A stretch of 64,000 nucleotides of DNA from Bacteroidota bacterium (lineage in GTDB: Bacteria; Bacteroidota; Bacteroidia; Bacteroidales; TTA-H9): NCBI GenBank assembly GCA_003250395.1, contig QKGM01000033.1:34305-98304 (forward strand). Direction: 5' to 3'. Shown here piece after piece: positions 10,131 to 18,180 of this stretch; position 1 is the first letter of the stretch; every line of letters begins with the position of its first letter. The notes under the pieces were generated by a model. That model saw only the letters and a list, made by a program, of their open reading frames with translations, was not told the DNA's origin and ran no database searches. A program made the translations under genes and the position numbers.

Positions 10131-11312
10131 TTATGAGGGAAATAAAACAATGAACCTGCTTCCTTCACCAACTTGGCTTTCGCACAAAACTTCACCATTG
10201 AGTGCAGTAACGAGCTTTTTAACGATAGACAACCCCAGCCCGGTGGAGGATTCCCCTCCCGTGGGATTAACATTTATGCGCTGATAACGGTTGAACAGCA
10301 GAGGTATCTCATCTGGTTCTATTCCCTGCCCCTGATCTTGTACTTCAAACCTTATAAACCCGGGATTCCTGCTAAGACTTATAATAATTGCTGAACCTAC
10401 AGGGCTGTATTTGATGGCATTGCTTATGAGATTATCAAAAATCTGAGCCAGAAAATTCCGGTCTGTTAATGCTATAGTAGCTTCGGCCATGGTAACGATA
10501 GCAATGTTTTTTTGCTGGGCAAAAGGTAGAAAGCTATCGGTTACTTCTTTAAGAATTGCTGCAAAATCTATTAGTTCAGGAGCTATCTTCAGGCGTTTCG
10601 AGTCGATCATTTCCGTGTCCAATATCTGGTTGACAATGCTCTTCATCCGGTTTAGGGCATTATCAATTAACCTGATAGAGTCAATCTGATCGGGCGAAAA
10701 ACCTGATGTCTCCTGACGAAGCATCTCTACGGCACAACGGCTGCTGGTGAGAGGGTTTCGTAAATCATGAGCTACCAGATCGATCAGTACATTCTTCTCG
10801 TTGTTAAGTTGAACCAATTCGCCATTTTGTTTCTGTATCTCACTGATACTCGATGCAAGTCGTTCTTCCAGTTCGTTCATCCTTCTGCTACGCCGGATCA
10901 TCATTTTCATTACAGCAAAGCATAACCTGGTATCTTGCTGCAGAACCTCAAGAAAATCATTTTTTCTTAGTTCTATAAGGGTAACATTGGTATTAGCCCG
11001 GACAGAGGCGGATCTGGGCAGTTCATCAACAAGGGCGTATTCGCCAAAAATATGACCTTCAGTAAGCTCCGACAACTCATAACCGTCAATATGGACACTA
11101 AGCCTGCCTTGTGCAACTATATACATGGCAGAAGCACTTTCGCCTTTTTCAAATAGTGTTTGTTCAGGGTATAACTCAATTACTCTGGATTTAACTGCAA
11201 CCTGCAACAGGACTTCTTTGTCGGCATCAAGAAAGACTTCAGCATTCGACAACCAGCTGATGATCTGTTCTACGTCTTTCTTATTACTGCCGGTGAGGGG
11301 AGAAGTCATCAT
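10131..11312 (-). CDS. Cytoplasmic histidine kinase with N-terminal cyclic-nucleotide-binding domain
   Basis: 393 residues. Residues about 25-130 are a CRP-like cyclic-nucleotide-binding fold (FEKGESASAMYIVAQGRLSV, then HIFGEYALVDELPRSASVRA, which matches the phosphate-binding cassette). A coiled coil follows (MNELEERLASSISEIQKQN). The HisKA helix has VAHDLRNPLTSSR with phospho-acceptor H182. The HATPase domain has NLISNAIKYSP (N box), DQGQGIEPDEIP (G1) and STGLGLSIVKKLV (G2). There is no membrane segment, so the signal is cytoplasmic; cAMP or another nucleotide is an inference from the fold, and the domain may be ligand-free. The start overlaps the stop of the upstream transporter gene (TGATG), implying translational coupling. 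No response regulator is nearby. Confidence 0.9.
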   Translation of the reverse strand: MMTSPLTGSNKKDVEQIISWLSNAEVFLDADKEVLLQVAVKSRVIELYPEQTLFEKGESASAMYIVAQGRLSVHIDGYELSELTEGHIFGEYALVDELPRSASVRANTNVTLIELRKNDFLEVLQQDTRLCFAVMKMMIRRSRRMNELEERLASSISEIQKQNGELVQLNNEKNVLIDLVAHDLRNPLTSSRCAVEMLRQETSGFSPDQIDSIRLIDNALNRMKSIVNQILDTEMIDSKRLKIAPELIDFAAILKEVTDSFLPFAQQKNIAIVTMAEATIALTDRNFLAQIFDNLISNAIKYSPVGSAIIISLSRNPGFIRFEVQDQGQGIEPDEIPLLFNRYQRINVNPTGGESSTGLGLSIVKKLVTALNGEVLCESQVGEGSRFIVLFPS

Positions 11313-12232
11313 CAGGATTCAGAAGATTTATTTGAAATAGTGAGTTTTATTATGGCTCCCACCATGATGATGGCACTTATCCATTGAACAGTTGTCAGGA
11401 CAGCTCCATTAATCAGGTAATCAAAAATGACAGCTGAAATTGGGAAAAACAACTCGCACATTGTTGCTAACATGGCTTTTACCCTGATTAGCCCCATATA
11501 ATAAAGGAATATAGCTCCAGAACCTGTGGTGAAGGCAATTATCAGGAAGATACCCCACTGAAGAGTGGTTACCTGAGTCAGGTTTGCGAAAGAGTTATTT
11601 ACTGCAACATAAACTAACATAATACCTGAAGTAAGCCCATACCTGAAAAAGGTTGCTGTACGAAAACTCATTGCTCCAACTGCCCTTTTACTAAATACTG
11701 TAGAGCTGCCAAAAGCTGCAGCAGCTAAAATTGCGTACCCCGAAGCTTTTAAAGTGTTGCCATTCGTATGAAAGTCGGGTAATGCCAACCCAAAAGTAAG
11801 TGTATAACCCGCGAATATAGCGAGTGAAGCCCATATGATAAAGCTCCTGTTTATTCTCTCTTTTAAAAGTATAGCAGCCAACGAGATAGCAAACACAGGC
11901 TGAAGCTTCTGCAAAAGAACAACCACGGTCAGAGGCTTAAACTCTAGCAAAAATAAAGCCTTAACTATAAACAGTGTACCTGCTGCTCCTCCAAACAAAG
12001 CAATCAAAAATAAATTCATCCATTGGTTAGCAGTGAACGACCTGGCTACCCCATACTCTTTGTAGAGGAAGATATTCATGATTACAAAGGGAATAAAATG
12101 GAGCATCATTACCACGAAACCGGTATCGAGAGGACGGAGTCCCGGTGTTAACACTACACCATCAAGACCCCAGAGGATGGCCGCAAAACTGATGGCCAGA
12201 CCACCCATCCAGGATGCAGGAATTTTTTGCAT
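11312..12232 (-). CDS. EamA/DMT-family transporter
   Basis: 306-residue integral membrane protein of the drug/metabolite transporter superfamily with about ten hydrophobic helices in two EamA repeats. The first repeat includes LAISFAAILWGLDGVVL at the N-terminus and LLQKLQPVFAISLAAILLKE at its end; the second starts about residue 155 (ASGYAILAAAAFGSSTVFSK) and ends ELFFPISAVIFDYLING. Substrate cannot be inferred. Its last codon overlaps the first of the kinase gene by one base, so the two form an operon with the transporter first. Upstream lies the divergent AmrS gene 105 nt away. Confidence 0.88.
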   Translation of the reverse strand: MQKIPASWMGGLAISFAAILWGLDGVVLTPGLRPLDTGFVVMMLHFIPFVIMNIFLYKEYGVARSFTANQWMNLFLIALFGGAAGTLFIVKALFLLEFKPLTVVVLLQKLQPVFAISLAAILLKERINRSFIIWASLAIFAGYTLTFGLALPDFHTNGNTLKASGYAILAAAAFGSSTVFSKRAVGAMSFRTATFFRYGLTSGIMLVYVAVNNSFANLTQVTTLQWGIFLIIAFTTGSGAIFLYYMGLIRVKAMLATMCELFFPISAVIFDYLINGAVLTTVQWISAIIMVGAIIKLTISNKSSES

Positions 12233-12337
12233 TGATTTGGTTCGGAATTTTAGGCAAAGGTAACTAAATTTGTGTTTTCTGCTTTTCTGTTCAGGTGACT
12301 TTATCAGAACTATGCCATGTCATGAAAGGATATTTAT

Positions 12338-13348
12338 TTGAAATCTGACGTTACAAATTGGTCGCGAACTCTATCAGGAGGGCAGTTACAGTGCCTTATC
12401 TGCCCTAACGGTTGTATCCTCTTGCCAGGAGAGACAGGCCTATGCAGTGTAAGAGTTGCTCAAAAGAATGTTATAGCGAATCCTTATGCTTCCCGTTTGA
12501 GCTCTGTTGGTTTCGATCCGGTTGAAAAGAAACCACTTTTTCATTTTTATCCCGGTAGGCCAATATTAAGTCTTGGCGGGATTGGATGTAACCTCAGTTG
12601 TCTCTGGTGTCAGAATTATTCTATCTCACAACCAGCAACGTCTGGTACTCTGACATTGAATTCATTTTCTGTTCCGGAAATTTTGTCAGTTGCAAGAGGA
12701 GAACCCCGTAACATTGGTGTAGCTTTTACATATAATGAACCAACAGTAAATCTTGAGTTTTTACTTGATGTAGCAGGTGCCTTCCAACAATCAGGGATGA
12801 AATGTTCTATGATAACAAATGGTTTTATTAACCCTGATCCGTTGGAAGCGATATTGGAGGTAGTAGATGCATTTAATGTTGACCTTAAAGGGTTTACGGA
12901 AGGATTTTATGGTGCCTGCACGAAGGGAAGGCTGGACATCGTTTTACAAACACTCAGGTTGATCAGAAAAGCGGGGAAGCATCTTGAAGTGACTTTCCTC
13001 GTTGTTCCAAATCTTAATACTTTCATCCCCGATTTTGATGCTATGTGCAGATGGATAGCCGACCAGCTAGGCGATGAAACTCCTCTTCATATATCGCGGT
13101 ACCATCCTGCTTGGAAATACAGGATGCCCGCAACTCCTTATGATCTCATGGTTGAATTAACAGGAAAAGCCGGTGATATTCTGCATTTTGTATATATGGG
13201 CAATGTGCCGGGTAATGTATATGAATCGACTTATTGCCCCGGTTGTGGATCTCTATTGATCGAAAGAAGTGGATACAGTACTGTTTTAAGGGGACTGGAA
13301 CACAACAAGTGTTCAGTTTGCGGGAGGATAATACACGGTGTATTTTAA
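12338..13348 (+). CDS. amrS: AmmeMemoRadiSam-system radical SAM protein (AmrS, PflA-like)
   Basis: 336 residues. The radical SAM cluster motif CX3CX2C is GCNLSCLWCQN (C84, C88, C91). An N-terminal cysteine group (CLICPNGC, GLCSVR) and a C-terminal zinc-ribbon-like pair (CPGCG, CSVCG) are typical of the AmrS branch of pyruvate-formate-lyase-activase-like proteins. Other family signatures are GVAFTYNEPTV and FNVDLKGFTEGFY. The biochemical reaction of this family is not settled. The start is TTG at 12338: the frame is closed by a stop at 12323 and no in-frame ATG precedes the conserved cysteines. The AmmeMemoRadiSam A and B partner genes are not seen next to it, and the neighbour upstream is divergent. 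Confidence 0.85.
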   Translation: MKSDVTNWSRTLSGGQLQCLICPNGCILLPGETGLCSVRVAQKNVIANPYASRLSSVGFDPVEKKPLFHFYPGRPILSLGGIGCNLSCLWCQNYSISQPATSGTLTLNSFSVPEILSVARGEPRNIGVAFTYNEPTVNLEFLLDVAGAFQQSGMKCSMITNGFINPDPLEAILEVVDAFNVDLKGFTEGFYGACTKGRLDIVLQTLRLIRKAGKHLEVTFLVVPNLNTFIPDFDAMCRWIADQLGDETPLHISRYHPAWKYRMPATPYDLMVELTGKAGDILHFVYMGNVPGNVYESTYCPGCGSLLIERSGYSTVLRGLEHNKCSVCGRIIHGVF

Positions 13349-13450
13349 AGTGGTACTGAAGTTCCATCTTTTTTACAATAACCGTCCGGATGGATCGTTT
13401 AGACGGATATCGAAAAATCCTTTAATTTGCACCTTTATAAACTTAACAAA

Positions 13451-14956
13451 ATGAATCTGTACGCCAGAAAAGAGCGATGGAAATGGTTGTTGTTGGTAGC
13501 TGCCGTTGTTATATTGGCCAGTACCCTCTGGTTTACCAATTCAATGGTGCAAAAGGTCGCTGCTGAAGAACGTAAAAATGTAAAATTATGGGCAGATGCA
13601 GTTCATCGGAAAGCCACCCTTGTACAATACACTGAAGCGTTTTTTAAACAATTGCAAAACGAGGAGAGAAAACGTGTTGAATTACTCGCTCATGCTTATA
13701 ATGCCTTAATTAACTCCTCGCTTGATGAGGAACTCACTTTTTACCTTGAGATTATTAATAAAAACACCAATATCCCTGTTGTCCTTACTGATCCTGGACG
13801 TCGAATTATCAACTCCAAGAACGTTTCATTTGATACAACTTCAACGCTGTATTTAAGCGATTCACTATTGGAAGAGTTTTCCGTATACCCCCCAATCAGA
13901 GTTAATCTGGATAGAAATGTATACAGGTTGCTTTATTATAAAGAATCCAGATTGTTTACAGAACTCCGTGAAGTACTTAATGATCTCAACCGCTCTTTCC
14001 TCGACGAGGTGGTTACCAATTCGGCATCAGTCCCGGTTATTATTACCGATAGCCTTGACGTCCTGATTGCTTCCGGTAATATTGATTCCCTTGTGCCTGC
14101 CGATACCGCACGTATTAAATCGCTCATTGCTCACATGAAGGATGAGAACGATCCGATTATCATTCAACTTGGTGATCAGGGCGCTACTTACATCTATTAC
14201 CTGAGTTCTGGTTTACTAAACCAGTTGAGGTATTATCCGGCTGTGCAGTTTGGGATTATCGGGCTCTTTTTGTTGGTAGCCTATGTGTTGTTCAGCTCAG
14301 CCCGTAAGTCTGAACAGGATCAGGTATGGGTAGGAATGTCAAAGGAAACTGCCCATCAACTTGGTACCCCGCTCTCATCCATGATTGCTTGGCTTGAACT
14401 GATGAAAATGGATGGAATCGAACATGCTGCCATCGAGGAACTTGGTAAAGATGTCAAAAGGCTTGAAACTATTTCACAGCGATTCTCGAAGATTGGCTCA
14501 GTGCCTAAGCTTGAACCGGTAAATATTACTACACTAATATACCAGTCAATAGACTATCTTCGTAAAAGAACCTCGCGGAAAGTCGTATACCAGATTAATA
14601 TTCCTGAGAACAAGGAGGTAATTATTCCACTTAATCCTGAATTGTTTGAGTGGGTAGTTGAGAACCTGGTGCGTAATGCCGTGGATGCCATGGGAGGAGC
14701 AGGACGACTTACCATTGACCTGTCTGAAACAAATCACCACATCTCGATAGACTTTACCGATACAGGGAAAGGAATTCCCCGTAGTAAATTTAAAACTATT
14801 TTCCAACCCGGGTATACAAGCAAGAAGCGAGGGTGGGGCCTCGGGCTGACACTTGTACGCCGTATCGTGCGAAGTTACCATAACGGGAAAATATTTGTCA
14901 AGGCATCAGCTCCTGATAAAGGAACGACCTTTCGTATCACTCTACGCAAACCATGA
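13451..14956 (+). CDS. Membrane-bound sensor histidine kinase
   Basis: 501 residues from the ATG at 13451 (MNLYARKERWKW..); a TTG 24 nt upstream is less likely. Layout: transmembrane helix near residues 11-27, an extracytoplasmic sensor region to about 265 with a helical start (KVAAEERKNVKLWADAVHRK), a second membrane helix (VQFGIIGLFLLVAYVLFSS), then kinase core. The HisKA-like box is MSKETAHQLGTPLSSMIAWL with H302 as acceptor. The HATPase has NLVRNAVDAMGG, DTGKGIPRSKF and GWGLGLTLVRRIV. No HAMP or PAS domain is obvious. The stop overlaps the start of hemW (ATGA), a tight coupling. No response regulator gene lies beside it, so its partner is elsewhere. Confidence 0.9.
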   Translation: MNLYARKERWKWLLLVAAVVILASTLWFTNSMVQKVAAEERKNVKLWADAVHRKATLVQYTEAFFKQLQNEERKRVELLAHAYNALINSSLDEELTFYLEIINKNTNIPVVLTDPGRRIINSKNVSFDTTSTLYLSDSLLEEFSVYPPIRVNLDRNVYRLLYYKESRLFTELREVLNDLNRSFLDEVVTNSASVPVIITDSLDVLIASGNIDSLVPADTARIKSLIAHMKDENDPIIIQLGDQGATYIYYLSSGLLNQLRYYPAVQFGIIGLFLLVAYVLFSSARKSEQDQVWVGMSKETAHQLGTPLSSMIAWLELMKMDGIEHAAIEELGKDVKRLETISQRFSKIGSVPKLEPVNITTLIYQSIDYLRKRTSRKVVYQINIPENKEVIIPLNPELFEWVVENLVRNAVDAMGGAGRLTIDLSETNHHISIDFTDTGKGIPRSKFKTIFQPGYTSKKRGWGLGLTLVRRIVRSYHNGKIFVKASAPDKGTTFRITLRKP

Positions 14957-16095
14957 GCGGAATATATATTCACGTCCCATTTTGTACTACAAAGTGCAAT
15001 TATTGTAATTTTTTTTCTGTGACTTCTTTAAGCCGTAAAGCTTCTTTTATTGATGCTCTGGAGGCTGAGATACGGATGAATAATGGCTTTTTTAATCAAT
15101 CGAACGGCTCTGCCAGGGTAGATACTATCTATTTAGGGGGAGGAACTCCGTCTCTGCTCTCGCCGGAAGATTTAAACAGAATTTTCGACTCTCTTGCAGC
15201 AAACTTTTCATGGAATTCTGACGCTGAAATTACCATTGAAGCTAATCCTGATGATGTAACACCCGCGCTGCTTAATTCATGGCGATTATTGGGAGTTAAC
15301 AGGTTAAGTATTGGTATTCAGTCCTTCAGGGATGAAACGCTTAGGTATTTGTCAAGAAGACATTCAGCCGGTAAATCTTTGACCGTCGTGCAAATGGCTC
15401 TTGATTCTGGATTTTCAAATTTAAGTGGTGATCTTATTTATGGCGTACCCGGGCTGCAGGATGAAGCGTGGATTGAAGATGTAGAAAGGCTTGCCGGCAG
15501 CGGGGTAAGTCATATCAGCGCCTATGCCCTGACTGTTGAACCTCGTACTGCGCTCGAATTCCAGATAAGGAAGGGGAGGACAGGTGCCCCGGATGAAGAG
15601 GCTGCATTCAGACAATATTATCTGCTTCGTGAAAAGTTGATTAGCAGCGGTTTTGATCATTACGAGATTAGTAATTTTGCTCTTTCAGGATGTGAGTCAA
15701 GACATAATAAGGCTTATTGGAATGGTGAGCCTTACCTGGGCCTGGGGCCTTCTGCACACTCCTACAATGGAACCATGCGTCGTTGGAATTCTTCGTTACT
15801 TCAGGGCTGGACTGATCATTCCCTTTCGGGAATTCCTGCTTACACAGAAGAATCTATTACCCCTGAAAAGAGATATAATGAAATGGTGCTTACTCATTTG
15901 CGTACTTCACGTGGTTTAAATCTGAGGGAAGTGGAAAAATCGCTTGGGATACATTGGCGCCAATATCTTGAGAAAATGTGTCATGTGTCTGTTAAACAGG
16001 GAGATGTTGTTGTTGAAGGTGAAACAGTATACATACCCCCGCGGAAATTATTCATTTCAGACTCTATTATTTCTGATTTGATGTATGTTGATTAG
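14953..16095 (+). CDS. hemW: Heme chaperone HemW (radical SAM, HemN-like)
   Basis: 380 residues, family length. N-terminal GIYIHVPFCTTKCNYCNF has the radical SAM cysteines C11, C15 and C18. Other HemW/HemN signatures are YLGGGTPSLL, ITIEANPDDV, RLSIGIQSFRDETL, DLIYGVPGLQ, FDHYEISNFA and LGLGPSAHSY. HemW is thought to hand heme to respiratory enzymes rather than to act as coproporphyrinogen dehydrogenase; the CX3CX2C motif without the extra cysteine of true HemN agrees with that. The C-terminal HemW winged-helix-like domain (EMVLTHLRTSRGLNL) is present. It is translationally coupled to the upstream histidine kinase by a 4-nt overlap. Confidence 0.93.
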   Translation: MSGIYIHVPFCTTKCNYCNFFSVTSLSRKASFIDALEAEIRMNNGFFNQSNGSARVDTIYLGGGTPSLLSPEDLNRIFDSLAANFSWNSDAEITIEANPDDVTPALLNSWRLLGVNRLSIGIQSFRDETLRYLSRRHSAGKSLTVVQMALDSGFSNLSGDLIYGVPGLQDEAWIEDVERLAGSGVSHISAYALTVEPRTALEFQIRKGRTGAPDEEAAFRQYYLLREKLISSGFDHYEISNFALSGCESRHNKAYWNGEPYLGLGPSAHSYNGTMRRWNSSLLQGWTDHSLSGIPAYTEESITPEKRYNEMVLTHLRTSRGLNLREVEKSLGIHWRQYLEKMCHVSVKQGDVVVEGETVYIPPRKLFISDSIISDLMYVD

Positions 16096-16225
16096 CAGTT
16101 GATTGAATGAACTATTTGTTTTTGCATTTTTTAATCTCTTTTTTTCGTTTTTTTGTAGTGGCTAACAAGGCCAATAAAAGGCTGTAATTTTTTGTATTTT
16201 TATATCTGAATCAAATTAAAACCGG

Positions 16226-17131
16226 ATGCACGTTTACAGGTTTAGAGTTTTATGCGATGGGGTTGATGACTTCGTTAGGGAAATTGAAGTTGGAAGTCAG
16301 CAGACCTTTCTGAATTTTCTGTATGCCCTCTATGATTGTACAACTCTTGAGCGCTCGGGTGAGGTTTCATTCTATATCTCGAATATCCGCTGGCTCAAGC
16401 TGAAAGAGATCGGTTTAAATGAAAGACCTGCCCCCAAAAGATATTTTGAGGACGATGAAGAATTACGGGCAGATGAACGCCGCCGTAAACTTCCGTTTAT
16501 CCTGATGACCGATGCTTTTTTACGCGACTATATCGAAGATCCCCATCAAAGGCTTATTCTTGAGCACCCTGGGGGTGAAGTGCGTTTGTTCTATATCGAA
16601 TTGCTAAAGATCAGTAAATCAGTCGATGGTGTCATCTATCCACGCTGTGTTGTTAGCAAAGGTGATTTGCCGGTTAAGGTTCAATATATTGCCCCTGTGA
16701 TGCCTCTGAAACCTGCTGAAAAAAGATCAACAAATCTGCTTGAGGAACTGGCAAAAGCACAGATTCCTCTGGTTTCTGATGATGAAACAGATGCTGAAGA
16801 AGAAGATGTTGATGAAGAAGAAGATGCTGATTCACTCGTTGACGACACAGAGGATGATGTAGATGACGAAAGCATTGGAAAAGACATCGAAGAGATGCTT
16901 GAAGATGATACTTTCAGCAAAATTCTCGCCGGAGAATCCCCCGAACCAAAAGTCAGAAAACAAAGTGGGGGTCGTAAACCAAGGGCACATCATGATGACG
17001 ATGATGACTTACTTGGAAATCTTGATGAAGAAGAGGATAGTTACGGCACCGAAACCTATGGTAATGACGATGACGACTTTGGTAGCGGATTCGAGATCTC
17101 TGGTGGAAATAACGATGATGATGATTATTAA
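16226..17131 (+). CDS. Protein resembling the pRiA4b ORF-3 / IS1096 TnpR passenger family, with long acidic tail
   Basis: 301 residues. The N-terminal half (about 1-165) is a compact domain starting MHVYRFRVLCDGVDDFVREI and containing TFLNFLYALYDC and FLRDYIEDPHQRLI. It resembles the pRiA4b ORF-3-like family (PF07929), but the match is by eye and only moderate. The C-terminal 130 residues are extremely acidic and low-complexity (runs of D and E such as EEDVDEEEDADSLVDD), with one basic patch (RKQSGGRKPRAHH). Such tails often mediate binding to basic partners; function here is unknown. No transposase is adjacent, so the family name does not imply a mobile element. A strong terminator follows and separates it from miaA. 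Confidence 0.7.
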   Translation: MHVYRFRVLCDGVDDFVREIEVGSQQTFLNFLYALYDCTTLERSGEVSFYISNIRWLKLKEIGLNERPAPKRYFEDDEELRADERRRKLPFILMTDAFLRDYIEDPHQRLILEHPGGEVRLFYIELLKISKSVDGVIYPRCVVSKGDLPVKVQYIAPVMPLKPAEKRSTNLLEELAKAQIPLVSDDETDAEEEDVDEEEDADSLVDDTEDDVDDESIGKDIEEMLEDDTFSKILAGESPEPKVRKQSGGRKPRAHHDDDDDLLGNLDEEEDSYGTETYGNDDDDFGSGFEISGGNNDDDDY

Positions 17132-17152
17132 ATCTTGTACCTCTAAACATAT

Positions 17153-17181
17153 AGCCCGGAAGTTCTCTTCCGGGCTTTTTT
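17153..17181 (+). terminator. Strong rho-independent terminator
   Basis: AGCCCGGAAG (17153-17162) pairs perfectly with CTTCCGGGCT (17167-17176), TTCT loop, followed by a run of six T. It ends 12 nt before the miaA ATG, so miaA must have a promoter within or downstream of it, or rely on read-through. Confidence 0.88.
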
Positions 17182-17193
17182 CTGACCTGAGTA

Positions 17194-18123
17194 ATGCGCG
17201 AATCTAACCTTAAACCACTTTTACTTGTTGTGTGCGGTCCAACGGCCAGTGGCAAAACTGCGCTTGCCGTGAAGCTCGCGAAATACTTTGAAACCAGTAT
17301 TATATCGGCCGATTCACGGCAATTTTACGTCGAGATGAATATAGGGACTGCCGCTCCCTCTTTAGAGGAACAGGATGGGGTTCCCCATTATTTTGTGAAG
17401 CACCTATCTGTCAGTCAGCCATACAATGCTTCAAATTTTGCATCAGATGTGTTATCTTTTACCAAATCCTTCTTTAAAGATCACCAAATGGTTATCATGG
17501 CAGGAGGCTCCGGATTGTATATCTCTGCCGTTTGTGAAGGGATGGATGACTTGCCTGACCCTGATCCGGTAATCAGGGCTGATATCCAAAAGCGTTTCGA
17601 TGCCGGAGGGATAGCTGCGCTCGGGAAATGGCTGGAAGAACTTGACCCTGAATATTGTAAGGTGGTTGATATGGACAATCCAAAAAGACTGCAACGGGCC
17701 ATAGAGGTTTGTCTGATTACCGGACGACCATATTCTATTCAAAGAACAGCTAAAACAATCGAGCGTGATTTTAATGTTCTGAAAATCGGGATCGATATGC
17801 CACGGCACGAGCTCTTCACCAGAATTGAGCAGCGGACAGATGCTATGATAGCTGCCGGTCTTGTCGATGAAGCCCGGTGCCTGTTGCCTTACCGCCACCT
17901 TAATGCCCTTCAGACTGTCGGCTATCGCGAATTGTTCCGCTATTTTGACGGTGATATATCCTTAGAACAGGCCGTTGCAGATATCAAAACCAACACGCGA
18001 CGTTACGCGAAACGGCAGTTAACCTGGTTTCAACGCGATACCTCGATAAGATGGATTAAACCATCTCAGTTTGAAACTGTTTGTCGAATGGTTTCTGATG
18101 CCATGCCCGGGATTAACTTTTAG
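17194..18123 (+). CDS. miaA: tRNA dimethylallyltransferase
   Basis: Adds the dimethylallyl group to N6 of A37 in tRNAs reading codons that start with U. 309 residues, normal length. The P-loop is GPTASGKT (15-22); SADSRQFYVEMNIGTA and VPHYFVKHLSVSQPYN are the conserved substrate segments; GGSGLYISAVCEG follows; and NPKRLQRAIEVCLITGRPYS and QTVGYRELFRYFDG mark the C-terminal tRNA-binding part, ending in TRRYAKRQLTWFQRD. ATG at 17194 directly after the upstream terminator. The LTA-synthase-like gene downstream has its own promoter-like element. Confidence 0.95.
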   Translation: MRESNLKPLLLVVCGPTASGKTALAVKLAKYFETSIISADSRQFYVEMNIGTAAPSLEEQDGVPHYFVKHLSVSQPYNASNFASDVLSFTKSFFKDHQMVIMAGGSGLYISAVCEGMDDLPDPDPVIRADIQKRFDAGGIAALGKWLEELDPEYCKVVDMDNPKRLQRAIEVCLITGRPYSIQRTAKTIERDFNVLKIGIDMPRHELFTRIEQRTDAMIAAGLVDEARCLLPYRHLNALQTVGYRELFRYFDGDISLEQAVADIKTNTRRYAKRQLTWFQRDTSIRWIKPSQFETVCRMVSDAMPGINF

Positions 18124-18153
18124 CTTATTCACGACTGGTAACCGAACTCTATC

Positions 18154-18161
18154 TATTTTTG
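18154..18161 (+). promoter_or_regulatory. Candidate -7 element before the membrane sulfatase gene
   Basis: TATTTTTG fits TAnnTTTG and sits 19 nt before the ATG at 18181, with no clear -33 element. Confidence 0.35.
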
Positions 18162-18180
18162 CAATCTTATTTCCTGGATA

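Noticed and set aside
16681..16920. Minus-strand 79-codon serine-rich frame
   Set aside because: Shadow of the acidic repeat in the plus-strand gene.
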